DNA from: Actinomadura mexicana
Lineage (GTDB): Bacteria; Actinomycetota; Actinomycetes; Streptosporangiales; Streptosporangiaceae
Assembly (NCBI RefSeq): GCF_900188105.1
Contig: NZ_FZNP01000003.1
Span: forward strand, 583,360 to 647,359
DNA: 64,000 bases
Reading direction: 5' to 3'
The notes below the pieces were generated by a model that saw nothing but the letters and a program-made list of their open reading frames with translations, made no database searches and had not been told where the DNA came from. The translations under genes were made by a program, and so were the position numbers. Of the stretch, positions 28,136-35,250 are shown piece after piece. The stretch's first letter is position 1, and the number at the start of each line of letters is the position of its first letter.

Positions 28136-28615
28136 GTGAACATCGAGATCCCCGAGGGCAAGGACCCGATCCAGTACGTGTGGGGCGAGATGGTGCCGGG
28201 CATCGGCCCCGCCGCCTCGAACCTCTCCCTCGCCGTCTACGCGCACACCACCCTCGGGCTCCGCGAGTTCGAGGCGGCCCGGCTGCGCGTCGCCCAGCTC
28301 AACGGCTGCCTGTTCTGCCTCGACTGGCGGACGGAACGCGACGGAGAGAAGGTCGAGGACGGGTTCGCCGACGCGGTGACCGAATGGCGCACCACCGGTG
28401 CCTTCGACGACCGCACCCGCCTGGCCGCCGAGTACGCCGAGCGCTACGTCCTCGACCACCACGGTCTGGACGAGGATTTCTGGACCCGGATGTCCGCCTG
28501 CTACACCCAGGCGGAGATCGTGGAGCTGAGCATGTGCATCGGCTCCTGGCTGGCCTTCGGGCGCCTCAACCGCGTCCTCGGCCTCGACGCCATGTGCGTC
28601 CTGCCGCATCCCTGA
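28136..28615 (+). CDS. Carboxymuconolactone decarboxylase (AhpD-like) family protein
   Basis: 159 residues from a GTG with a GGGCAGGG patch upstream. The core helix is ARLRVAQLNGCLFCLDWRTE, containing the C-x-x-C pair of AhpD-type members, with a preceding TTLGLREFEAA and following GLDEDFWTRMSACYTQAEIVEL helix. The CxxC suggests a peroxidase or thiol-redox role rather than decarboxylation. It is the second gene of the KstR-box operon and is followed by a strong terminator. Confidence 0.87.
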   Translation: MNIEIPEGKDPIQYVWGEMVPGIGPAASNLSLAVYAHTTLGLREFEAARLRVAQLNGCLFCLDWRTERDGEKVEDGFADAVTEWRTTGAFDDRTRLAAEYAERYVLDHHGLDEDFWTRMSACYTQAEIVELSMCIGSWLAFGRLNRVLGLDAMCVLPHP

Positions 28616-28637
28616 GGCTCGGCCGCCCCCGGAAGAG

Positions 28638-28669
28638 CCGGGCCCGGTGCCACCCCGCACCGGGCCCGG
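28638..28669 (+). terminator. Strong terminator hairpin after the CMD gene
   Basis: Perfect 13-bp stem CCGGGCCCGGTGC / GCACCGGGCCCGG with a 6-base loop, starting 22 bp after the CMD stop. It should end the 27043-28615 operon. Confidence 0.85.
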
Positions 28670-28871
28670 TCTCCGGGCGGAACCGCGAACCCCTTCGGAC
28701 CCGACATCAGCGAATCACGCCCGTCCCCCGAAAGTCAACTATTCCGACTGGCTTAATAGGAAATAGGATGCGGGTGTCGGGAACGGCGCGGTGCCCGGAG
28801 GGCCCGGTCGAGGGGGTGCATCCGGCCGCCGTGCCGCGGTCGGCTGGAGTGCGATACCGGGTCTGGGAAGT

Positions 28872-28903
28872 GCCGGCCCCCTCGCGACTGCGAGAGGGCC
28901 GGC
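28872..28903 (-). terminator. Terminator hairpin after the repeat-peptide gene
   Basis: Inverted repeat GCCGGCCC-C-CTCGC-GACT-GCGAG-A-GGGCCGGC: thirteen paired bases with one mismatch and a four-base loop, 53 bp after the stop of the minus-strand peptide gene. Confidence 0.8.
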
Positions 28904-28955
28904 GAATGTGCTGCGCCTCACAGGATGAGGACAGGTCGGGGCCTAGCGGGCCGCC

Positions 28956-29147
28956 TCAGGTTGCCGGCGTCGCACCCGGCTCGGTGGCCTCGGGGGCCTC
29001 GGTGGCCTCAGGGTAGGTCCACCCCTCTTTGCCGTTGGGGTCCTCGTTCCACACGGGCCCGGGGGCCTCGGGGTGGGTCCACCCCTCTTTGCCGTTGGGG
29101 TCCTCGTTCCACACGGGCTTGGGGGTGCTTGCCGGTGTTCCGCTCAT
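28956..29147 (-). CDS. 63-residue acidic peptide with two 20-residue repeats (orphan)
   Basis: 63 residues from the ATG at 29147, with AAGGA upstream. Two tandem copies of PVWNEDPNGKEGWTxPEA fill residues 11-48 with a period of exactly 20, differing only at the x (His or Tyr). A short Ser/Thr/Pro leader (MSGTPASTPK) precedes and an ATEAPEATEPGATPAT-type tail follows. It has no Cys, no signal peptide and no membrane segment. It has its own sigma-70-like promoter and terminator, so it is a real gene. I do not recognise a family. It could be a ribosomally made peptide precursor with two cores or a small binding or scaffold peptide. No peptide-modifying enzyme lies nearby. Confidence 0.75.
   Translation of the reverse strand: MSGTPASTPKPVWNEDPNGKEGWTHPEAPGPVWNEDPNGKEGWTYPEATEAPEATEPGATPAT
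29016..29118. repeat. Tandem 60-bp repeat inside the peptide gene
   Basis: The 43 bases at 29016-29058 and 29076-29118 are identical, offset by exactly 60 bp (20 codons). Identity at synonymous positions too indicates a recent duplication or gene conversion, not old divergence held by selection. Confidence 0.95.
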
Positions 29148-29193
29148 TTCTTGTTCCTTCCAGGGCATTTTATTTGTCGGTGTCGCGTTCGGG

Positions 29194-29222
29194 ATACTAG
29201 AGCGTCCGGGGAGTGATTGTAA
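29194..29222 (-). promoter_or_regulatory. Sigma-70-type promoter of the repeat peptide
   Basis: On the minus strand, TTACAA (29222-29217), a 17-bp spacer and TAGTAT (29199-29194) form a good housekeeping promoter, giving a leader of about 40 bases. A perfect TTGACA lies just upstream at 29240-29235. The region is strikingly AT-rich for this genome. Confidence 0.65.
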
Positions 29223-29307
29223 AATGCCCAGATATGTCAAATGAATGGCCTGCCCGTGGCGCGCGTTCAGCCGGAAACCGCGCCGTCCATTGCCGAGTGG
29301 TGCGGGG

Positions 29308-30216
29308 TCAGTCGTCCTCGTCGATGTGGGTCAGCTTGTCGGGGTTGGTGACGGCGTAGACGCCGCGGACGCGGTGGTCGTCGGGGTCCAGGTCGAGGAC
29401 CATGACGGCGAACGGCGCGTCCTTGTCGAACAGCACCGCGGACGGGTCGCCGTTGACGGCGCGGTAGGAGATGTCCAGCTCCGCGGGCCTGCGCGCGGTC
29501 GTCCCGGCGATGACGCGCGCCACCCGGCCGGCCCCCTGGACGGGACGCAGCGCCGCCGTGCCCCTGGACTTGCCGCCGCCGTCCGTCCACAGCGTCACGT
29601 CCGGCGCGAGGATGTCCATCAGCGCGTCCAGGTCCCCGCCGAGAGCGGCCTGGAGGAACCGCTCCGTCGCCTGCCGCTGCACCTTCGGGTCCGCCTGGTA
29701 GCGGGGGCGGCGGGCGTGCACGTGCTCCCGGGCGCGGTGCGCGAGCTGCCGGATCGCCGCCGGGCTGCGGTCGAGGATCGGCGCTATCTCGGTGTGCGCG
29801 TACCCGAAGACCTCGTGCAGGACGAACACCGCCCGCTCCAGCGGCGTGAGCGTCTCCAGGACGACCAGCAGCGCCATCGAGACCGCCTCGGTGCGCTCGG
29901 TGGACTCGTCCACGTCGTCCCGGGTCACCAGCGGCTCGGGCAGCCACGGCCCCACGTACGTCTCACGGCGGCGGCTGATCGCGGCCTGCCGCGACAGCGC
30001 CGTGTTGACCGCGATCCGCACCAGGTAGGCGCGCGGGTTCTCGATCTCCCCGGGGGCCCCGGCGGCGCTGCGGGACGCCCACGCCAGCCACGTGTCCTGC
30101 AGGACGTCCTCGGTGTCGGCGACGCTCCCGAGCATGTTGTAGACCACCGAGAACAACAGCTCCCGGTGACCGGCGAACACCCGTGTCGCGGTGTCGTCGG
30201 CGGTGCCCTCGGACAT
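29308..30216 (-). CDS. ECF41-family RNA polymerase sigma factor with SnoaL-like C-terminus
   Basis: 302 residues from the ATG at 30216, with GGAGG upstream. Sigma region 2 (LLFSVVYNMLGSVADTEDVLQDTWLAW) and region 4 (LTPLERAVFVLHEVFGYAHTEIAPILDRSPAAIRQLAHRARE) are followed by a ~110-residue SnoaL/NTF2-like domain. All three ECF41 hallmarks are present: WLPEP in the linker, DGGGK in the extension and NPDKL near the end. In ECF41 the extension, not an anti-sigma factor, controls activity, and the factor recognises its own promoter. Typical ECF41 loci include a carboxymuconolactone decarboxylase, oxidoreductase or epimerase; a CMD gene lies 0.7 kb away but in another operon, and an MFS gene is divergent. 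Confidence 0.92.
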   Translation of the reverse strand: MSEGTADDTATRVFAGHRELLFSVVYNMLGSVADTEDVLQDTWLAWASRSAAGAPGEIENPRAYLVRIAVNTALSRQAAISRRRETYVGPWLPEPLVTRDDVDESTERTEAVSMALLVVLETLTPLERAVFVLHEVFGYAHTEIAPILDRSPAAIRQLAHRAREHVHARRPRYQADPKVQRQATERFLQAALGGDLDALMDILAPDVTLWTDGGGKSRGTAALRPVQGAGRVARVIAGTTARRPAELDISYRAVNGDPSAVLFDKDAPFAVMVLDLDPDDHRVRGVYAVTNPDKLTHIDEDD

Positions 30217-30246
30217 GGCTCGACCTCCTGTGCGCTCCCCCCTCAG

Positions 30247-30273
30247 AGCGGGACCGGACCCCGGAGTGTGACA
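30247..30273 (-). promoter_or_regulatory. ECF41-type promoter of the sigma gene
   Basis: On the minus strand TGTCACA (30273-30267), a 16-bp spacer and CGCT (30250-30247) resemble the published ECF41 promoter TGTCACA-N16-CGTC. It sits 31 bp upstream of the sigma start, consistent with autoregulation. A GGTCACA copy 20 bp upstream has no matching -10. Confidence 0.6.
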
Positions 30274-30316
30274 TCGGCGGCCGAAGTGTGACCTGGACCT
30301 CATCGGCGGCCCGCCG

Positions 30317-30343
30317 CGTCACACTCCCGCCTCCCGATCCGCT
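30317..30343 (+). promoter_or_regulatory. ECF41-type promoter of the divergent MFS gene
   Basis: CGTCACA (30317-30323), a 16-bp spacer and CGCT (30340-30343), the same design as the sigma gene's promoter but on the other strand, about 100 bp upstream of the MFS start. It suggests that the transporter belongs to the sigma factor's regulon. Confidence 0.55.
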
Positions 30344-30442
30344 CATGGGTCGCGGAACGAACAAGCCAGGGGAACCCGAAGGGCCCTCTGCGCACCCCGT
30401 ACCCGGCGCTCGCCGGAGCGGGTCCACCGACCGGAGGTCTCC

Positions 30443-31909
30443 ATGACCGAATCCCCTCCGTCCTTCCTCGCGACGGGACGCGGCAAGCTCACCCTGACCC
30501 TGCTGTGCGCCATCGCGTTCCTGGACTTCATCGACGCCTCGATCGTCAACGTGGCGCTGCCCGCGATCCGCGCCGACCTGGACTTCTCCGTCCAGGACCT
30601 GCAGTGGGTGCCGTCGGGCTACCTGCTCACCTACGGCGGGTTCATGCTGCTCGGCGGACGCCTCGCCGACCTGCTCGGACGCCGCCGGGTCGTCGTCGCG
30701 GGCACCGTGCTGTTCTCGCTGTCCTCGATCGCCGGCGGCCTCGCCACCACGTCCGGGACGCTCATCGCGGCGCGGCTCGCCCAGGGCGCGGGCGCCGCGC
30801 TGATGCTGCCGGGCACGCTGTCGATCCTGACGACCAGCTTCAAGGAGGGCGGCGACCGCGGCAAGGCGCTCGGCGTGTGGGGCGGCGTCGGCGGCGGCGC
30901 CTCGGCCGCCGGGGTCCTGTTCGGCGGGCTGCTCACCGACGGGCCCGGCTGGCGCTGGGTGATGCTCGTGAACGTCCCGGTCTGCGTGCTCGTCGTCGCC
31001 GGGCTCTTCCTGCTCGTCGAGGGCGACCGGCGCACCGCCCGGCTCGCGGGCTTCGACGCGCTCGGCACCGTCCTCGTCACCGGCGGGATGCTGCTGCTGG
31101 TGTTCACCCTGGTCAAGGCCCCGGAGGTCGGCTGGGACGCGGGGCGCACGATCGGCGGCCTCGCCGGAGCGGCCGCGCTCCTGACGGCGTTCCTGGTCAA
31201 CGAGCAGCGCAGCCGGAACCCGCTGCTCCCGCTGTCGATCTTCCGGATCCGGGGGCTGGCCGCCGCGGACGTCACCCAGCTCGTCGCGGTCGCCGGGTTC
31301 CTGTCGATGTTCTTCTTCCTCAGCCTGTACATGGTGAACGTCCTCGGCTACTCGCCGCTGGAGACCGGCTCGGCCTACCTCCCGCTCTGCGCCGGCGTGG
31401 GCGTCGCCGCGGGAGCGTCCGCCCCGCTGATCGGACGCGCCGGGACGCGGCCGGTGATGATCACCGGGCTGTTGCTCGCGGCCGCCGGCATCTACCTGCT
31501 GTCGCGCATCCCGGTGGACGGCCACTACCTCACCGACCTGCTGCCCGGCCTGATGGTCACCTCGTTCGGGCTCGGCTTCACGTTCGTGGCCGTCACCACC
31601 GCGGCCAACGCCAACGTCCCGCCGGACAAGGCCGGGCTCGCGGCGGCGCTGCTCAACGCCTCCCAGCAGATCGGCGGCGCCCTCGGCCTGGCGATCTTCT
31701 CCGCGGTCGCCACCGCCCGCACGGGCGACCTGCTGGCCGACCGCAGGCCCGTGCCGGAGGCGCTCACCGGCGGGTTCTCCCGGGCGCTGCTGGCCAGCTC
31801 CCTCTTCCTGGTCGCCGCGGCCGTCGTCGCCCTCCGCGCCGCCAACAGCCGGGGCGAGGCGTCCGCGCCGGAGCCGGCGGAGAAGGCCGGTGCCGTGCCG
31901 GTCACGTAG
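30443..31909 (+). CDS. MFS drug transporter, DHA2 (EmrB/QacA) type
   Basis: 488 residues with about 14 hydrophobic helices. N-terminal DHA2 motifs are FLDFIDASIVNVALPAI (motif D1), LGGRLADLLGRRRVVV (motif A), ARLAQGAGAALMLPGTLSI (motif C/B region) and a WRWVMLVNVPVCVL loop. These proton antiporters export drugs, dyes or metabolites. GGAGG precedes the ATG. It is divergent from the ECF41 gene and carries a matching promoter, so the sigma factor probably controls it. It ends 8 bp inside the opposing MFS gene. Confidence 0.92.
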   Translation: MTESPPSFLATGRGKLTLTLLCAIAFLDFIDASIVNVALPAIRADLDFSVQDLQWVPSGYLLTYGGFMLLGGRLADLLGRRRVVVAGTVLFSLSSIAGGLATTSGTLIAARLAQGAGAALMLPGTLSILTTSFKEGGDRGKALGVWGGVGGGASAAGVLFGGLLTDGPGWRWVMLVNVPVCVLVVAGLFLLVEGDRRTARLAGFDALGTVLVTGGMLLLVFTLVKAPEVGWDAGRTIGGLAGAAALLTAFLVNEQRSRNPLLPLSIFRIRGLAAADVTQLVAVAGFLSMFFFLSLYMVNVLGYSPLETGSAYLPLCAGVGVAAGASAPLIGRAGTRPVMITGLLLAAAGIYLLSRIPVDGHYLTDLLPGLMVTSFGLGFTFVAVTTAANANVPPDKAGLAAALLNASQQIGGALGLAIFSAVATARTGDLLADRRPVPEALTGGFSRALLASSLFLVAAAVVALRAANSRGEASAPEPAEKAGAVPVT

Positions 31910-33176
31910 GGGACATGTTCCCGGCGCCGGGGACACGGATGAAGAACGTCCCCAGCAGGACGACCAGTCCGGACATCGCCAGCACGAACTGGCCCGGCGC
32001 CAGGCCGAGCGGGGACGCGCCGGCCTCCCTCAGGAGGTCGGCCGCGACCCCCGACACCAGCGCCGCCAGCGCCAGCCCGAACCGCAGGACGGCGTGGAAG
32101 GCGGTGAGGGCCAGGTTCCGGTTGACGCCGCTGAGGGCCTCCTGGAGGTAGGTGATCCCGCCCACCAGGGCGCTGGTCGCCGACGCGCCGAACACCACCG
32201 CCCCGGCGAACGCCCACGGCGCCGAGCCCAGTGCCGCCATCACCGTGATCGTCACCCCCTGCGCGGCCGTCCCGACCCGGATCTGCGTCATCAGGTTCCG
32301 CACCGCGCGATGGACGATCAGCAGCCCGATCAGCGCGCCCACCCCGAACAGCACCACGAGCGTCCCGAACCCCACGGGCCCCGCGGCCAGGACGTTCCGC
32401 ACGAACACCACGCCCAGCGAGAACAGCGCGCCCAGCCCGAGCGACACCACCGCCACCCCCGGCAGGACGCCGCGGACCACGGGCAGCCGCAGCGCCGCGA
32501 GGAAACCGCGGGACGACGCCTCCTGCTCGCTGCGCTCCGCCTCCCGGCGCTCGGCGGGCCCCGGACCGAGATCGGGAATCGAGCGGATGGCGAAGTAGCA
32601 GGCCAGGTACGTCAGGGCATCCAGCCAGAACACCAGCACGTAGCGCCAGCTGCCCTCCAGGCCGATGTGCTCCGAGACGTAGAGGATCAGCCCGAACCCC
32701 CCCGCGCCCACCGGGATCATCCCGTACGAGGTCGCCATCGTGATGCCGTTGGCGATCTCCAGCGTGCCGGTGTCGTGCCGGTTCTCCTCCTCCTCGATGA
32801 GGAACGGGATGGACGCGTCCCGGGCCGGCAGGAAGATCAGGCCCGCCACCTCGATCATGAAGGCCCAGAAGTACACCCACACCAGCCACGGCACGATCGG
32901 CAGCGCCAGCGCCATGCCCGTCTGGACCAGGGTCGACCACATCAGCACGCTCCGCCGCCGCCAGCGCGTCACCACCCGCGCCGCCACCGGCGCGCCCAGC
33001 GCGGACGGGAGCAGCCGCAGCACCAGGACACCGCCGACCGCCGTCGTGGAGTCGCTGAGCTCCAGCACGAAGTACATCAGCGCCAGGGTGCCCATCCAGT
33101 CGCCGAACGAGGACACGGTCTGGCCGACGATGAGCCGCCGGAAGTCGCGCTTGTTCAGCTGCTCCCTGAGTCCCAT
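31902..33176 (-). CDS. MFS transporter, MFS_3 (enterobactin-exporter) type
   Basis: 424 residues from the ATG at 33176. It begins LREQLNKRDFRRLIVGQTVSSFGDWM, the usual opening of the MFS_3/EntS-like exporters, with about 12 hydrophobic helices; the loop IPFLIEEEENRHDTGTLEIANGI is typical of the central region (normally lv.r.rl..anal). The start lies within the end of the glycosyltransferase gene (22 bp overlap), showing an operon. The substrate is unknown; export of a glycosylated or lipid-like product of the partner is possible but unsupported. Confidence 0.86.
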   Translation of the reverse strand: MGLREQLNKRDFRRLIVGQTVSSFGDWMGTLALMYFVLELSDSTTAVGGVLVLRLLPSALGAPVAARVVTRWRRRSVLMWSTLVQTGMALALPIVPWLVWVYFWAFMIEVAGLIFLPARDASIPFLIEEEENRHDTGTLEIANGITMATSYGMIPVGAGGFGLILYVSEHIGLEGSWRYVLVFWLDALTYLACYFAIRSIPDLGPGPAERREAERSEQEASSRGFLAALRLPVVRGVLPGVAVVSLGLGALFSLGVVFVRNVLAAGPVGFGTLVVLFGVGALIGLLIVHRAVRNLMTQIRVGTAAQGVTITVMAALGSAPWAFAGAVVFGASATSALVGGITYLQEALSGVNRNLALTAFHAVLRFGLALAALVSGVAADLLREAGASPLGLAPGQFVLAMSGLVVLLGTFFIRVPGAGNMSPT

Positions 33177-34327
33177 GCGGGCTCCATCCCCGGTGTGTCG
33201 TGCATCGGCGCGTCGAGGACGGAACCGTTCAGAAGGGCGGCGAGCCGGGCCGCGGCGGCGTCCCAGCTCCAGCGCTCGCACGTCCACCGCCGTCCGGCGG
33301 CCCCCATCGCGGCGGCTCGTGCGGGGGAGCCGAGCAGGCGGTGCAGGGCCAGGGCGATCTCGTCCGGTCCGGTGGCGTCGACCAGGACCCCCGTCCGGCC
33401 GTCGATCAGGGACTCGGGGCTGCCACCGGACCGGCCCACCACCACCGGCAGCCCCGCCGCGGACGCCTCCAGCACCGACAGGCCCAGCCCCTCGGTCTGC
33501 AGACCCGCCCGGTCGTCGCGGCACGGCAGCGAGAACACGTCGGCGGCGGCGTAGTAGCGCGGCAGCTCCGCCGCGGAGACGGGCCCGGTGACCGTGACCG
33601 TCCCGGGCGCCTCCCGGTCCGCCGCCTCGGTGAGCCTGCGCCGCATCGGACCGTCACCGACGATCACCAGCCGGGCGTCCGGGCGCCGTCGCACCACGTC
33701 CGCCCACGCGCGGATCAGCATGTCGTGGCCCTTGCGCCGCACGAGCCGCGCGACGCTGAGCACCACCGGCCCGTCGCCGAGGCCGTGCCGGCGGCGGACC
33801 GCCGTCCCGTCCAGCCCCGGCCGGAACCGCACGGTGTCCACGGCCCCGGCGAGCCGCGCCAGCCGCGTCCGATCGCCGACGGCGTCCTCCAGTTCCGGCA
33901 GTGTGGTCGCGCTGAGATGGGTGAGGACGTCGAACGACCGCGCCGCCGCCCTGAGCGCCGCCCGCGTCGGCGGCGCCCGGAACCACCCGAGCTCCTGCCC
34001 GTGCGCGGACCCGACCAGCCACGGCACCCCGGCCGCCCGCACCAGCGGCGCGTACATCCCGAACGGCGCCGCCGCCGTGATCCACCCCGCCTCGACCCGG
34101 TGCCGCACGACGAGCCGCCGCAGCCCCCGGAACAGCAGATACGCGTGCCGCCGGACGACGGGGAACCCGAGGCCGGCGTCGAACTCCGCGGCCCCGGCCC
34201 ACGCGGGCGCCACCACGACCAGCCGGTCCGCGGGCAGCCGCCGCACCAACTCCCACGTGAACGTCTGCACCCCGCCGGACTCAGGCGGAAAGTGCCCGGT
34301 CAGCACCAACGTCCGCGGTATCTCCAT
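33155..34327 (-). CDS. GT4-family glycosyltransferase (PimB-like)
   Basis: 390 residues from the ATG at 34327. It has the GT-B layout: N-terminal acceptor domain with TGHFPPESGGVQTFTWELVRRL, and C-terminal donor domain with LSVARLVRRKGHDMLIRAW, LVIVGDGPMRRRL and the EX7E region TEGLGLSVLEASAAGLPVVVGRSGG. This resembles mannosyl- and phosphatidyl-inositol mannoside transferases such as PimB, acting at the cytoplasmic membrane face with a nucleotide or polyprenyl donor. It is translationally overlapped with the downstream MFS gene. Confidence 0.87.
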   Translation of the reverse strand: MEIPRTLVLTGHFPPESGGVQTFTWELVRRLPADRLVVVAPAWAGAAEFDAGLGFPVVRRHAYLLFRGLRRLVVRHRVEAGWITAAAPFGMYAPLVRAAGVPWLVGSAHGQELGWFRAPPTRAALRAAARSFDVLTHLSATTLPELEDAVGDRTRLARLAGAVDTVRFRPGLDGTAVRRRHGLGDGPVVLSVARLVRRKGHDMLIRAWADVVRRRPDARLVIVGDGPMRRRLTEAADREAPGTVTVTGPVSAAELPRYYAAADVFSLPCRDDRAGLQTEGLGLSVLEASAAGLPVVVGRSGGSPESLIDGRTGVLVDATGPDEIALALHRLLGSPARAAAMGAAGRRWTCERWSWDAAAARLAALLNGSVLDAPMHDTPGMEPAWDSGSS

Positions 34328-34489
34328 GCGACCACGATTTCCCGCCCAGCCGCCCCCCAACCAAACCGGCCGACCCACTGGTCAGAATGCAATCGACGCC
34401 CACCAGCACGTCTTTATGTGAACTATCCGAAGTCTCCCGTCTTTCCTAAAAGGCGCATCCGACTGTCAGGGGTAAATGTCATGCTGCGG

Positions 34490-34920
34490 TAAACGCAGGG
34501 CAAGTAAGGGACATCCGCCTCCCCAAGTTCCAGCGCGAGTTCGTCTGGACGCGGGAGCAGGTCCTCGCCTTCTGGACTCGATAGCGCGCAACTACCCGAT
34601 CGGCAGCCTGTTGCTGTGGCGCAGCGACCTTGCGCTCGCGAGCGAACGCAGCATCGCCGGCGTCGCGATCGACGTCCGCGAGGACAAGGCGGCAACTGCT
34701 GCCCCGGCACGGCCAAGAACATCGAGGTGGACGAACCGCCCCTGAGCGTCCGGCTCTGGACGTCCCAGCAGTACAGGCGCGACAGCGGCAGAACGAAGGC
34801 GTTCGCTCTGCTCCTGGCGGCGGCGGGACCGCGGGACCTGCGCACGGGGCAGCGGATCGACACCGGACGCGCCCTGGCGATGTCCAACGACTTGCAGTAC
34901 CACCACTTCTTCCCGGGACG
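34490..34920 (+). pseudogene. DUF262/HNH (GmrSD-like) restriction protein remnant
   Basis: The plus strand reads GQVRDIRLPKFQREFVWTREQVLAF, then after a frameshift near 34572 LDSIARNYPIGSLLLWRSDL, the N-terminal signature of DUF262 proteins. Further on, in another frame, come RTKAFALLLAAAGPRDLRTG and NDLQYHHFFPG, the C-terminal HNH/DUF1524 motif. The ~500 residues normally between are missing, and at least two frameshifts are present, so this is a deleted defence gene of the type IV GmrSD kind. Confidence 0.75.
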
Positions 34921-35111
34921 TTCTGACCGCGGTCCTCTCGACCGGCGGCGCCGCGTTCGGCGTGGCGCACAACGATCCCAGTGGACGCCTTGAGCCCAGC
35001 GCGTCCGAGGGCCGGGCGACGGAGGCGCTGCGCGATGCCGCCGACACGGTCGGCCTGCACTTCATGGACCACGTCATCGTCACCGATACCGCCTGGTCCC
35101 GCGTGCCCTGA
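34917..35111 (+). pseudogene. RadC/MPN (JAB) domain C-terminal fragment
   Basis: 64 codons beginning in the DUF262 remnant: DVLTAVLSTGGAAFGVAHNDPSG, then EALRDAADTVGLHFMDHVIVTD. This is the C-terminal half of a RadC-type MPN domain. The metal motif HNHPSG reads HNDPSG, so a zinc ligand is lost. No start codon or N-terminal half exists. The join to the HNH piece within a few bases shows that a deletion fused two genes. Confidence 0.75.
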
Positions 35112-35250
35112 TCGCGCTGGCTGGTTCCCTGTCGGTTGCCGTGCGCCCAATCGCTCCGTTCGGCGGCGTTGGCCGTGAAATGGCGTCGAGGATGTGGCCT
35201 CCGAAGTCGTTTAGCCGCAGTATCGAAACAGCAATAAGGATCATTGATCA

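Larger units (their letters stand above)
28616..28955. other. Gene-free gap between two terminators
   Basis: 340 bp containing the CMD terminator (28638-28669) and the peptide-gene terminator (28872-28903). Between them lies an AT-rich patch at about 28730-28770 (AGTCAACTATTCC ... TTAATAGGAAATAGG) in otherwise very GC-rich DNA. I see no gene; the patch may be a promoter or simply an insertion remnant. Confidence 0.5.

Noticed and set aside
28638..28903. CRISPR or other array from the closely spaced hairpins and 60-bp repeat
   Set aside because: There are only two repeat copies, both inside a coding frame, and the hairpins have unrelated sequences typical of terminators.
28956..29147. Naming the repeat peptide a graspetide or other specific RiPP class
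   Set aside because: No ATP-grasp, radical SAM, YcaO or lanthionine enzyme is encoded nearby, so the class cannot be supported.
29963..31936. 657-codon minus-strand frame opposite the DHA2 transporter
   Set aside because: Low-complexity Arg/Gly/Glu/Gln translation with no domain; it also spans the true ECF41 start.
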